NCBI GenBank assembly: GCA_904398675.1
Contig: CAJFPI010000109.1
Span: 1-23,239 of the forward strand
DNA from: an uncultured Oscillospiraceae bacterium
GTDB taxonomy: Bacteria > Bacillota > Clostridia > Oscillospirales > Oscillospiraceae
Length of the DNA stretch: 23,239 nt
Direction of reading: 5' to 3'
In this document: positions 1 to 7,608 of the stretch, in pieces
Layout of the letters: each line of letters starts with the position of its first letter
Position numbering within the stretch: the stretch's first letter is position 1
Program-made: the position numbers and the translations under genes
The notes under the pieces: model-generated
What the model was told of the DNA's origin: nothing
Database searches by the model: none
What the model saw: only the letters and a program-made list of their open reading frames with translations

Positions 1-819
1 CAGCACGCCGGACTTCTTGTTGAGGATGTTCAGCATCTCCTTGATATCGTAGTTGTAGCGGCCCATCAGGTACTCCAGGATGGTGGCGTCCACATCGCCG
101 GAGCGGGTGCCCATGGGGAATCCGGCCAGAGGCCCAAGGCCCATGGAGGTGTCCATCACCTTGCCGTCTACAATGGCGGCGAGAGAGGAGCCGTTGCCCA
201 GGTGGCAGGAGATCACGCGGCTGTGGGCGGGATTGCCCAGCATGTCGATGGCCCGGGCGGACACATAGCGGTGGGAGGTGCCGTGGAACCCGTAGCGGCG
301 GACTTCGTCCTTCTCATAGTACTCGTAGGGGATGGCGTAGATGTAAGCCTTGGGGGGCATGGTCATATGGAAGGCGGTGTCGAACACGGCCACCTGGGGC
401 GTGCCGGGCATGATCTTCTGGCAGGCCCGGATGCCCATGAGGTTGGCGGGGTTGTGGAGGGGACCCAGGGGAATGCATTTTTCGATGGCGGCGATGCAGG
501 CGTCGTCAATGATGCAGCTCTCAGTAAAGGCGGCGCCGCCGTGGAGGACGCGATGGCCTACTGCGGCGATCTCGTCGGTGGAGGCGATCACGCCCTTCTC
601 CGGGTCCACCATGATATCCAGCACGGCCTGGATAGCCTCGTTGTGGGTGGGCATGGGGATATCCAGTTTCACATCCTCACGGCCGGGTACCTTATGGGTC
701 AGCTTGCCGTCGATGCCGATGCGCTCGCACAGGCCCTTTGCGAAGACCTCGCCGCCCTCAGATTCCATGAACTGATACTTCAGGGAAGAACTGCCGGCGT
801 TGATCACCAGAATTTTCAT
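1..819 (-). CDS. ackA: Acetate kinase (C-terminus cut off by the window edge)
   Basis: This enzyme makes ATP and acetate from acetyl phosphate, the last step of the Pta-AckA fermentation route in the cytoplasm. The visible 273 residues read on the minus strand as a canonical acetate kinase. They start with the MKILVINAGSSSLKY signature, with HR at 89-90, FDTAFH at 146-151 (catalytic Asp147), GFHGTSH at 177-183, a GNGSSLAAI phosphate loop near 208 and GTRSGD at 237-242. The family is about 400 residues long, so roughly one third lies outside the window. The ATG at 817-819 is preceded by AAGGAG. It is divergent from tmcAL, which encodes an acetate-using enzyme. Family assignment is essentially certain. 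Confidence 0.97.
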   Translation of the reverse strand, partial: MKILVINAGSSSLKYQFMESEGGEVFAKGLCERIGIDGKLTHKVPGREDVKLDIPMPTHNEAIQAVLDIMVDPEKGVIASTDEIAAVGHRVLHGGAAFTESCIIDDACIAAIEKCIPLGPLHNPANLMGIRACQKIMPGTPQVAVFDTAFHMTMPPKAYIYAIPYEYYEKDEVRRYGFHGTSHRYVSARAIDMLGNPAHSRVISCHLGNGSSLAAIVDGKVMDTSMGLGPLAGFPMGTRSGDVDATILEYLMGRYNYDIKEMLNILNKKSGVL

Positions 820-881
820 GTCACACATTCTCCTTGTCCTAAATGTTATTGTTTTGTCACCTTTCGTTTCCACACTGTGAC

Positions 882-910
882 TTGCTTTCCTCACGTTTGA
901 AAGGTAGAAT
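882..910 (+). promoter_or_regulatory. Putative sigma-A promoter for tmcAL
   Basis: A -35 box TTGCTT (882-887) and a -10 box TAGAAT (905-910) are spaced by 17 bp and would start transcription near 917. That is almost the same point as the predicted ackA start on the other strand, so the two polymerase footprints would overlap. Confidence 0.45.
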
Positions 911-923
911 ACATACAATAGAT

Positions 924-952
924 ATTGTAATCCATTTTCCCTTTTGAGACAA
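924..952 (-). promoter_or_regulatory. Putative sigma-A promoter for ackA
   Basis: Read on the minus strand, a -35 box TTGTCT (947-952) and a -10 box TACAAT (924-929) are separated by 17 bp. Initiation would fall near 917, giving a leader of about 100 nt before ackA. The boxes were found by eye and there is no experimental support. Confidence 0.55.
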
Positions 953-1000
953 CCACTATTTTCGATTTTTTCGAAAAAATGGAGAGGAGAGAGGCGCGCT

Positions 1001-2182
1001 TTGCCTGTCGTCGGGATCATTGCCGAGTATAACCCCTTCCATCTGGGGCACCAGTATCAGATCCAAGCCCTCCGCGGCCTTCTGGGGGAGGACTGCGGCG
1101 TGGTGGCGGTGATGAGCGGAAACTTCGTCCAGCGGGGGGACTTCGCCCTGTTTCCCAAGCATGCCCGGGCCGCGGCGGCGGTGGGCTGCGGGGCGGACCT
1201 GGTGGTGGAGCTGCCCACTGCCTATGCCATGGCCGGTGCGGAGACCTTCGCTCAGGGGGGCGTGAGTCTCTTGGCGATGGCGGGCGTGGTGACACATCTC
1301 GGCTTTGGCAGCGAGTGCGGCCGGCTGTCCCAATTGGAACAGCTGGCGAGCTGCCTGGACAGCGAGGCGTACCAGGCGGGGCTGCGCCGCTTTCTTAACG
1401 AGGGAATGACCTTTGCCGCCGCCCGGGAGGCGGCGGTGCGGGGGATTTTAGGCGGCATGGCGGACTGTCTGGGACAGCCCAATAACAATTTGGGCGTGGA
1501 GTATCTCCGGGCGATCCGCCGGACAGGGGCGGGGCTGGAGCCGGTGACAGTGCGGCGGGTGGGCGCGGCCCACGACAGCGAAGGGGATGAAACCTCCGCC
1601 TCCGCCTCGGCGATCCGCAGGCGTGTTCTGGCGGGGGAGCCCTGGAAACACCTGGTGCCCCCTGCCGCGGCGGCTGCGCTTGAGGAGGCTGCGGCCCAGG
1701 GACTGGGGCCGGCGTCCGCGCAGCGGTGCGGGCAGGGGATCCTGGCCGTGCTGCGGCGGATGGAAAAAGAGGAGTTTTGCCGCTATGACGGCGGCGGCGA
1801 GGGGCTCTACAGCCGGTTTTACGATGCGGTCCGCCGGGCGGCTGACCTGGAGGAGCTGTTTTCACTGGTAAAGACGAAACGCTACCCCTTGGCACGGATC
1901 CGGCGAATGGCCATGGCGGCCTATCTTCGCCTGGCCCCGCCGCCGGAGCGGCCGCCCTACCTCCGGGTGCTGGCGGCCAATGAGAGGGGCCGGGCCCTGC
2001 TGCGGGAGATGAAACGGCTGGGGGCTCCGGTGCTGACAAAGCCGGCGGACGCGGGGCAGCTGGGGCCGGAGGCGGAGCGCCTGCTGGAGGAGGAGCGCCG
2101 CTATACGGACCTGTATCTTCTGGCCTGCCCGGGGCGGCAGAGCCCCGGGGCGGAGTACCGCACAGGGCCGGTGATGCTTTAA
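1001..2182 (+). CDS. tmcAL: tRNA(Met) cytidine acetate ligase (TmcAL/YlbM family)
   Basis: Family members activate acetate with ATP and transfer the acetyl group to the wobble cytidine (C34) of elongator tRNA-Met, giving ac4C. The protein (393 aa) begins with VVGIIAEYNPFHLGH, the nucleotidyltransferase HxGH-type motif. It continues with SGNFVQRG, KHARA, an NNNLGVEYLRA segment and SASAIRR, all typical of this family. The frame is open from a TTG at 944, but family homology begins only at the TTG at 1001, which follows a purine-rich GGAGAGGAGAG (981-991), so 1001 is chosen. Its divergent neighbour ackA produces acetate, the substrate of this enzyme. No clear terminator follows. Confidence 0.9.
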   Translation: MPVVGIIAEYNPFHLGHQYQIQALRGLLGEDCGVVAVMSGNFVQRGDFALFPKHARAAAAVGCGADLVVELPTAYAMAGAETFAQGGVSLLAMAGVVTHLGFGSECGRLSQLEQLASCLDSEAYQAGLRRFLNEGMTFAAAREAAVRGILGGMADCLGQPNNNLGVEYLRAIRRTGAGLEPVTVRRVGAAHDSEGDETSASASAIRRRVLAGEPWKHLVPPAAAAALEEAAAQGLGPASAQRCGQGILAVLRRMEKEEFCRYDGGGEGLYSRFYDAVRRAADLEELFSLVKTKRYPLARIRRMAMAAYLRLAPPPERPPYLRVLAANERGRALLREMKRLGAPVLTKPADAGQLGPEAERLLEEERRYTDLYLLACPGRQSPGAEYRTGPVML

Positions 2183-2183
2183 A

Positions 2184-2199
2184 GCATGGAGCTCCATGC
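2184..2199. other. Perfect 16-bp palindrome after tmcAL
   Basis: GCATGGAGCTCCATGC starts two bases after the tmcAL stop and can form a stem, but no T-run follows. It may be an RNA 3'-end stabilising stem or chance. A weaker 7-bp stem with a TTTT loop lies at 2219-2236. Confidence 0.3.
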
Positions 2200-2262
2200 G
2201 CGGAATGTGTACCATCTGCCATGCTTTTGCGTGGCAAACGACGGAAGGAGGGAGGGGAGACC

Positions 2263-2409
2263 ATGAAATCGCTGCTGTCAGTAATGCTGGCTTTGGCGCT
2301 GTTTCTGCCCATGGTTTCCTGCAGCCATCCGCCGTCGGAGAGGGCAGAGCCCTTGACGGGGCGCCTTGCCTGTTCCGAGGCACGGGCTGCGGCGGACGGC
2401 AAGGCATAG
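2263..2409 (+). CDS. Small putative lipoprotein (48 aa), function unknown
   Basis: I do not recognise this gene. It encodes 48 residues: a Lys at position 2, a hydrophobic stretch at about 4-18, then PMVSC with Cys20 as a plausible lipobox cysteine, and a short polar tail. The ATG at 2263 has a strong ribosome binding site (GGAAGGAGGGAGGGG at 2243-2257), while the ATG 42 nt upstream does not. It lies 80 nt after tmcAL and is followed at once by a strong terminator, so it could be the last gene of that transcript. Met at lipobox position -3 is tolerated but not ideal. It could also be a non-functional remnant. Coding status is moderately likely. Confidence 0.45.
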   Translation: MKSLLSVMLALALFLPMVSCSHPPSERAEPLTGRLACSEARAAADGKA

Positions 2410-2420
2410 CGGGGCGTGAT

Positions 2421-2457
2421 AAAAACCCGGGGGGACAATCTGTCCCTCCGGGTTTTT
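2421..2457. terminator. Bidirectional intrinsic terminator
   Basis: AAAACCCGG and GGGACA pair with TGTCCC and CCGGGTTTT, giving a stem of about 15 bp around a short ATC loop, with A and T tracts on the two sides. It sits between the plus-strand small lipoprotein and the minus-strand deacetylase and would serve both. Confidence 0.85.
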
Positions 2458-3189
2458 CTACCAATTCCGCTCCTCCGTTGCGCTGGCGTAGAGCACGCCA
2501 TTCTGAGGCTGGGTGCCGAACTGCTGGAACAGCTCCTCCACCGTCAAAAATACATACCCCTCCGCCTGCAGCGCATCCACGATCTGCAGCGCCGCGTCCA
2601 CGCTGGTGGGATAGAAGTCATGGAGAAGGATAATATCCCCGTTTTTCACCCGGCCCAGCACATAGGCCACCACCTGGTCTGTATTTAAAAGCCGCCAGTC
2701 CTCCGGATCCAGGCTCCAGTAGATCATGGGGGTTTTCACCAGCGGGCCGATCCGGTTGTCCACCAGGCCGTAGGGCGGGCGCAGCCAGTACTCCCCCTCA
2801 CCCAGGATCTCCTCCAGCAGCACCTCGGTCTTCTGGATCTCCTCGATGATGGTGTGTTCTGCGGCGTTTTGCAGGCTTTCATGGGAGAAGGTATGGTTCC
2901 CCACCTGATGCCCCTCCGCCGCCATCCGCTTTAACAGGGCCTCGTTTTCCGGGACCTGCTCACCGATGACAAAAAAGGTGGCGTGGGCGCCCCGCTCCTG
3001 CAGCCCATCCAGCAGCCGCCCGGTGGTATCGGCCCGGGGCCCGTCGTCAAAGGTCAGGGCGATATATTTTGTCTCCTCTCCTCTGGCGGGGACCGTCAGC
3101 GGGGAGAGCCCCGCCGTTTCCACTGTGACCGGGCGGCAGAAGACGGCCATCAGCGCCGCCATGGCAATCCAAACAAACCAGCGTTTCAT
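2458..3189 (-). CDS. Secreted or membrane-anchored polysaccharide deacetylase (NodB/CE4 family)
   Basis: CE4 enzymes remove N- or O-acetyl groups from peptidoglycan, chitin-like or other surface glycans using a divalent metal. The 243-aa protein has an N-terminal hydrophobic segment (about 4-18), acting as a signal peptide or anchor. All five NodB motifs follow: TFDDGP (46-51, metal-binding Asp), HTFSH (99-103, the metal His pair), RPPYG (137-141), DPEDW (161-165) and LLHD (188-191). The start has a GGAGGAGG ribosome binding site. Its length suits a single-domain enzyme of the PdaA/YlxY type. The exact substrate cannot be read from sequence. It is convergent with the small lipoprotein, and no clear promoter was found in the 110 nt upstream. 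Confidence 0.9.
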   Translation of the reverse strand: MKRWFVWIAMAALMAVFCRPVTVETAGLSPLTVPARGEETKYIALTFDDGPRADTTGRLLDGLQERGAHATFFVIGEQVPENEALLKRMAAEGHQVGNHTFSHESLQNAAEHTIIEEIQKTEVLLEEILGEGEYWLRPPYGLVDNRIGPLVKTPMIYWSLDPEDWRLLNTDQVVAYVLGRVKNGDIILLHDFYPTSVDAALQIVDALQAEGYVFLTVEELFQQFGTQPQNGVLYASATEERNW

Positions 3190-3298
3190 CCGTTCCTCCT
3201 CCGCAGCGCTGCCCTTTCACAGCGCGCCGTTTCACAGAGCTAGTCTGCCACAGCAAGGGAAAAATAAACAGGAATCATGGAAATGCCGGAAAATGGAC

Positions 3299-3325
3299 AA
3301 AAAAAGAGCGCCCAAAGGGCGCTCC
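3299..3325 (-). terminator. Intrinsic terminator after the zinc-ribbon gene
   Basis: On the minus strand GAGCGCCC pairs with GGGCGCTC across a 3-nt loop (3306-3324) and is followed by a run of T (3299-3305). It lies just downstream of the leftward gene ending at 3351. Confidence 0.85.
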
Positions 3326-3350
3326 GGCATCAGGAAGATCGAAACGGCAA

Positions 3351-3734
3351 TCAGTCCAATGCCCCGCAGAAAGACAACACAGCTGCCATGAAAATGATCC
3401 AGAAGATCAGGGCGGTGATCATTCCTGCCCAGGCATTATTCCGATTTTGAGACTGCTGGGGATGCTGAGACTGCCGGGGCGGCATGGGCGGCGGCGCGGG
3501 CCTTGGGGCGGGGGCCGGATCCCGGTCCAGCCCTGCGGACCGGCGTGTCCGCTTTTCCTGGTGGACCTCCCGGTGGGAGAAGGAGCCCTGGTGGTTGTTT
3601 TCGTTGATGCCGTCCACCCGCACAGTCCCCTGGCTCTGGCGGTCCGGCTGATTGAACGCGCCGCACTTGGGACAAAACTCATCCGCCTCATAGTTATAGA
3701 CCTTTCCGCACTCTTCGCATACCACGCGTCTCAT
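3351..3734 (-). CDS. Zinc-ribbon protein with a single C-terminal membrane segment
   Basis: Function unknown. The 127-aa product starts with a zinc ribbon (Cys6-x2-Cys9 and Cys21-x2-Cys24). A polar, Gln/Arg-rich then Pro-rich linker follows (about 30-100), then one hydrophobic helix near the C-terminus (about 102-123), suggesting a tail-anchored protein with the ribbon in the cytoplasm. The ATG at 3732-3734 follows GGAGGAGG, and an in-frame GTG at 3770 lacks a comparable site. It has its own promoter (3801-3829) and terminator and is divergent from the MBL nuclease gene. Similar ribbon-plus-helix proteins are common in Clostridia and are mostly uncharacterised. Confidence 0.75.
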   Translation of the reverse strand: MRRVVCEECGKVYNYEADEFCPKCGAFNQPDRQSQGTVRVDGINENNHQGSFSHREVHQEKRTRRSAGLDRDPAPAPRPAPPPMPPRQSQHPQQSQNRNNAWAGMITALIFWIIFMAAVLSFCGALD

Positions 3735-3800
3735 AAGCGGACGACCTCCTCCGTCACATCCTTGCACCACACTGCCTGAAACATCTGCTTTCCTATCTGC

Positions 3801-3829
3801 AGTATACCAGAAATCCGCCGTTATTGCAA
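3801..3829 (-). promoter_or_regulatory. Sigma-A-like promoter for the zinc-ribbon gene
   Basis: On the minus strand TTGCAA (3824-3829) and TATACT (3801-3806) are separated by exactly 17 bp. Initiation near 3794 gives a leader of about 60 nt. Confidence 0.7.
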
Positions 3830-3867
3830 GGCGCTGCAGGGGAAGGAGAAACGGGCCTGTCCCTGCA

Positions 3868-3896
3868 TTGCAAAAAAAGAGAGGTTGTGCTACAAT
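3868..3896 (+). promoter_or_regulatory. Sigma-A-like promoter for the MBL-rlmD-restriction transcript
   Basis: TTGCAA (3868-3873) and TACAAT (3891-3896) are spaced by 17 bp, with a purine-rich spacer. It lies about 60 bp upstream of the MBL gene start and is the only convincing rightward promoter seen before 13469. Confidence 0.7.
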
Positions 3897-3958
3897 GGGA
3901 AAAACCGTTGTCCGGCGCAGGGGCTGCGCGGCGGCGGGGCCGACAGGAGGTATCCCCT

Positions 3959-5551
3959 ATGAAACTGAGCTTTTTTGGCGCCGACCAGTGTGTGACAGGC
4001 AGCTGCCACTGCCTGGAGGTGGGGGGAAAGCGCCTGCTGGTAGACTGCGGCCTCCAGCAGGGGCGGGACGAGATCGACAACCAGGACCTGCCCTTTTCTC
4101 CCAGTACCATCGACTATGTGCTGATTACCCACGCCCACATTGACCACAGCGGCCGTGTGCCGCTGCTGCTGCGGCAGGGGTTCCAGGGGCGGATCCTCAC
4201 CACCCGTCTCACCGCCCAGCTGCTGGAGATCATGCTGGCGGACTCCGCCCACATCCAGGAGTCGGACGCGGAGTATCAGAACCGCAAAAACCAGCGGGCC
4301 GGCCGGCCGGCGGTGGAGCCGCTGTACACCATGGAGGACGCCCAGCGGACCATGCAGTATATCGATACCTGCGAATATAATGAGAGGGTGGAGCTGTGGG
4401 AAGGGGTGCAGGTGGTCTTTACCGACGCGGGCCACCTCCTGGGCTCCGCCTCCCTTACCATTGATGCCCAGGAGAACGGGGAACACCGCACCATCGTGTT
4501 TTCCGGCGACATCGGCAACGTCGACCAGCCCATCATCCGGGATCCGGTGCTGCTGCACCGGGCGGACTATGTGGTGATGGAGAGCACCTACGGCGACCGC
4601 AACCACCAGGAGGTCTGGAGCTATACCGACGAGCTGGCCGCCGTCATCGACAAGACCCTGGCCCGGGGCGGCAACGTGATCATCCCGGCCTTTGCCGTGG
4701 GCCGCACCCAGGAGATTTTGTACTTTATCCGCCGGATGAAACAGGAGGGGCTGGTAAAATCCGTGCCGGATTTCCCGGTATATGTGGACAGTCCCCTGGC
4801 GGGCAAGGCTACCCGGATCTTTGCCGGGGATCTGCGGGGCTATCTGGACGAGGAGTCCATGGAGCTGGTGCGGACCCATCAGGAGATGTTCACCTTCCCG
4901 GGGCTTAGGCTGACGGAGTCGCTGGAGGAGTCGAAGAGCCTGAACGCGGACAAGACTCCCAAGGTGATCCTCTCCGCCTCCGGCATGTGTGACGCCGGGC
5001 GGATCCGCCACCATCTGAAATATAACCTGTGGCGGCCGGAGTCCACGGTTGTTTTTGTGGGCTACCAGGGGGAGGGGACCCTGGGCCGGACGCTGCTCAA
5101 CGGGGCGGCGTCGGTCAAGCTCTTCGGCGAGGAGATCGCCGTGCGGGCGGAGATCGTCAACTTCAGGGGCCTCTCCAGCCACGCCGACCGGGATCATCTG
5201 ATCCAGTGGGCCCAGGCCTTTGAAAATCCCCGGCATATCTTCGTGGTCCACGGGGACCGGGAGGTGGCCCCCTATTTTGCAGAGAGCCTGCGCAAGCTGG
5301 GCCTCTCCGCCCACGCGCCGCAGTATACGGAGGAGGCGGACCTCATCACCGGCCAGGTGGTGAAGACCGGGTACCTGCCCCAGCGGAAGAAGGAGACGCC
5401 GGCGGGCCGGGTGGCGGCGGCGTATCAGCGGCTTGTGGCCATGGGGCAGCTGCTCCAGGAGGTCATTGTCCGCAGCAAGGGCCGGCCCAACCGGGATCTT
5501 GGAAACTTTGCCGATCAGATCAAGGCGCTGATCGACAAGTGGGAGAAATAA
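3959..5551 (+). CDS. MBL-fold beta-CASP RNA hydrolase (CPSF/YSH1-like)
   Basis: Metallo-beta-lactamase enzymes with a beta-CASP insert are zinc-dependent ribonucleases. Bacterial members of this CPSF-like group are predicted RNA-processing or degradation enzymes. The 530-aa protein shows HAHIDH (58-63), the third-motif His159 in DAGHLLGSA, Asp184 in SGDIGN, and beta-CASP elements PAFAVGRTQE (243-252) and ILSASGMCDAGRI (337-349). It also has His408 in SSHAD and His431 in VVHGD, so every metal ligand position appears filled. The ATG at 3959 follows AGGAGG. Upstream in-frame codons from 3824 overlap the promoter and are excluded. A 34-nt gap leads to rlmD, probably in one transcript. A short helical tail follows the catalytic core. 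Confidence 0.9.
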   Translation: MKLSFFGADQCVTGSCHCLEVGGKRLLVDCGLQQGRDEIDNQDLPFSPSTIDYVLITHAHIDHSGRVPLLLRQGFQGRILTTRLTAQLLEIMLADSAHIQESDAEYQNRKNQRAGRPAVEPLYTMEDAQRTMQYIDTCEYNERVELWEGVQVVFTDAGHLLGSASLTIDAQENGEHRTIVFSGDIGNVDQPIIRDPVLLHRADYVVMESTYGDRNHQEVWSYTDELAAVIDKTLARGGNVIIPAFAVGRTQEILYFIRRMKQEGLVKSVPDFPVYVDSPLAGKATRIFAGDLRGYLDEESMELVRTHQEMFTFPGLRLTESLEESKSLNADKTPKVILSASGMCDAGRIRHHLKYNLWRPESTVVFVGYQGEGTLGRTLLNGAASVKLFGEEIAVRAEIVNFRGLSSHADRDHLIQWAQAFENPRHIFVVHGDREVAPYFAESLRKLGLSAHAPQYTEEADLITGQVVKTGYLPQRKKETPAGRVAAAYQRLVAMGQLLQEVIVRSKGRPNRDLGNFADQIKALIDKWEK

Positions 5552-5585
5552 ACGGCCCCGTCCCGGCGGGGAGACAGGAGAGCGC

Positions 5586-7601
5586 ATGGAGCGGCTGGAG
5601 AAAAACCAACTGCATCAGACAGAGATCACCGGCTATACCGCCGAGGGAATGGGGGTTGGCCGTGTGGGCGGACAGGTGGTGTTTGTCCACGGCGGCGTCC
5701 GGGGCGAGGTGTGCACGGTCCGGATTTTGAAGACGCTGAAGAATATTGCCTACGCCCGGGTGGAGGCGGTGGAGACGCCGTCCCCCGCCCGGCAGACGCC
5801 GGACTGCCCCTATTTCCCCGCCTGCGGGGGCTGCCAGTTCCGCCACATCACCTATGAAGAGGAGCTGTGGGCCAAGCGGCGGCGGGCGGAGGATGCCCTG
5901 GGCCGCTTGGGCGGGGCGGAGGTGGCGGTGGAGGAGATCCTGGGCAGCCGGGAGATCCTCCGCTACCGCAACAAGAGCCAGTTCCCTGTGGGGCCGGACG
6001 GCCGCCCCGGCTTTTACCGTGCCAGGAGCCACCAGGTCATCCCTGTGGCCGATTGCCTTTTGCAGACCACGGCGGCAAACGCCGCGGCGGGGGCGGTGGC
6101 CGCCTGGGCTGCGGCCAGCGGCGCCGCGCCCTATGATGAAAAAACCGGGCGGGGCCTTCTCCGCCACATCTATGTCCGCACCAACCGGGCCGGGGAGGCG
6201 CTCATCTGCCTGGTGGCAAACGGCGGGGCGCTGCCGGAGGAGGAAGAGCTGGTCCGGGCAGTCCGGGCCGCCTGCCCCGGGACGGTGGGGATCCTGCTCA
6301 ACGAGAACACCCGCTCCACCAACGTGATTTTGGGGGAGCGGTACCGCACCCTCTGGGGGGCCGAGAGGCTGGAGGACACCCTGCGGGGCCTCCGCTTTAC
6401 CCTGTCCGTCCCCTCATTTTATCAGGTAAACCGCCCCCAGGCGGAGCGGTTATACGAAAAGGCCCTGGAATTTGCGGCGCTGACCGGCAGGGAGCTGGTG
6501 CTGGACCTCTACTGCGGCATCGGCACCATCACCCTCTGCCTTGCGGGCCGGGCCGGCCGGGTGATCGGCGCGGAGATCGTGCCGGAGGCCATCCGGGACG
6601 CCCGGGAGAACGCCCAGCGCAACGGGATCGAAAACGCGGAGTTTTTCTGCGGCGACGCAGGCGAAACCGCCGCCCATCTGGCGGCGGAGGGCCTCCGGCC
6701 GGACGTGGTGGTGGTGGATCCGCCCCGCAAGGGCCTGGGGGAGGGGGTGGTGGAGACCATCGCCTCTATGGGGCCGCAGAGGGTGGTATATGTCTCCTGC
6801 GATCCGGCCACCCTGGGCCGGGATGTGAAACGGTTTGCCGCACAGGGCTATGCCGCCCGCCGGGCGGCGGCAGTGGATCTCTTTCCCCGGACGGCCCATG
6901 TGGAATCCGTGGTGCTGCTGGAGCGTCAGACAGAGAAGATGGGAGATATGATGGACAATAAAGAAACAATCAGCCGCATATGGGTGCCTAAATATAACAA
7001 GTTCTGCTACCAGGTGGAGATCGCCCCGGACCTGCGGGAGAAGGCCCTGGCGTTTTCCCGGGAGATCATCACAACGGACAACCAGTACTCCCGCCTTCTG
7101 CCCCAGGAGGTCCGGGAAGGCGGCAGCCTCTCCGCCCAGCAGGCGGTGGAGATCCAGCGCACCGCCATCGGCAAGCTGGGGGAGGCCGCCTTTGCCACGC
7201 TCCTGCGCCGCCTGGGGAAGAATGTGGAGCTGGGGGACATGTTTGAGATCATGGAGGGCCAGAGCAATGTGGACAGCTACGACTTCCGCACCCTCCAAAA
7301 CCGCACGGTGGATGTAAAGACCGGCTTTCGCTCCTTCCACACCCGCCTTCTGGTGAACACTGAGCAGTTTGACGGCACGCCCAAGGACTACTATGTGGCG
7401 GTGAAGTTTGAAACACAGGAGGTGGACAGCCGGAGAAAGCTGGTCAACTACCTGGACATCACCAGCGGCCTTGTTGTGGGCTGGGCGGAGTATGGCTATA
7501 TGAAACGGTTTGCCCCTGTTGAAGATTTCGGCGAGGGGCCGGCCCGGTGGCTTTTTTACAAGAAACTGCTGCCCATTGACAGACTATTGAAGGAATTTTA
7601 G
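5586..7601 (+). CDS. rlmD: 23S rRNA (uracil-C5) methyltransferase RlmD-type, in frame with a C-terminal nuclease-like domain
   Basis: RlmD/RumA enzymes methylate C5 of a uridine in 23S rRNA using SAM. Residues 1 to about 450 are a complete family member. They have a TRAM-like N-terminus, iron-sulfur cysteines Cys74, Cys80, Cys83 and probably Cys157, the SAM motif DLYCGIGTITL (307-317), DPPRKGL (378-384), nucleophile Cys405 in SCDPATLGRD, and the terminal HVESVVLL (438-445). Family members normally stop shortly after this point. Here the frame stays open for about 220 more residues with a PD-(D/E)xK-like domain (annotated separately from 6951). The ATG has a GGAG site. The product may be a true 671-aa fusion, or rlmD plus an internally initiated nuclease. 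The family fits; the exact target uridine is not certain. Confidence 0.9.
   Translation: MERLEKNQLHQTEITGYTAEGMGVGRVGGQVVFVHGGVRGEVCTVRILKTLKNIAYARVEAVETPSPARQTPDCPYFPACGGCQFRHITYEEELWAKRRRAEDALGRLGGAEVAVEEILGSREILRYRNKSQFPVGPDGRPGFYRARSHQVIPVADCLLQTTAANAAAGAVAAWAAASGAAPYDEKTGRGLLRHIYVRTNRAGEALICLVANGGALPEEEELVRAVRAACPGTVGILLNENTRSTNVILGERYRTLWGAERLEDTLRGLRFTLSVPSFYQVNRPQAERLYEKALEFAALTGRELVLDLYCGIGTITLCLAGRAGRVIGAEIVPEAIRDARENAQRNGIENAEFFCGDAGETAAHLAAEGLRPDVVVVDPPRKGLGEGVVETIASMGPQRVVYVSCDPATLGRDVKRFAAQGYAARRAAAVDLFPRTAHVESVVLLERQTEKMGDMMDNKETISRIWVPKYNKFCYQVEIAPDLREKALAFSREIITTDNQYSRLLPQEVREGGSLSAQQAVEIQRTAIGKLGEAAFATLLRRLGKNVELGDMFEIMEGQSNVDSYDFRTLQNRTVDVKTGFRSFHTRLLVNTEQFDGTPKDYYVAVKFETQEVDSRRKLVNYLDITSGLVVGWAEYGYMKRFAPVEDFGEGPARWLFYKKLLPIDRLLKEF
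6951..7601 (+). CDS. PD-(D/E)xK-like restriction endonuclease domain, nested in the rlmD frame
   Basis: From the ATG at 6951 the frame encodes 216 residues unlike any rRNA methyltransferase. In fusion numbering it has a helix with GKLGE (Glu533), then SYDF (Asp566) and TVDVKTG (Asp576, Lys578), the arrangement expected of a PD-(D/E)xK nuclease core. GGGAG at 6941-6945 lies 5 nt before the ATG, so internal initiation is possible, and two further in-frame ATGs (6939, 6948) are adjacent. The N6-adenine methyltransferase gene starts 7 nt after its stop, which points to a restriction enzyme partnered with it. I do not recognise a named family. The nuclease call rests on motif spacing and context. 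Confidence 0.6.
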   Translation: MDNKETISRIWVPKYNKFCYQVEIAPDLREKALAFSREIITTDNQYSRLLPQEVREGGSLSAQQAVEIQRTAIGKLGEAAFATLLRRLGKNVELGDMFEIMEGQSNVDSYDFRTLQNRTVDVKTGFRSFHTRLLVNTEQFDGTPKDYYVAVKFETQEVDSRRKLVNYLDITSGLVVGWAEYGYMKRFAPVEDFGEGPARWLFYKKLLPIDRLLKEF

Positions 7602-7608
7602 GTACAGC

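Noticed and set aside
3890..5587. 565-codon minus-strand frame opposite the MBL nuclease gene
   Set aside because: It mirrors a complete conserved gene, has no ribosome binding site or recognisable domain, and long antisense frames are expected in GC-rich coding DNA.
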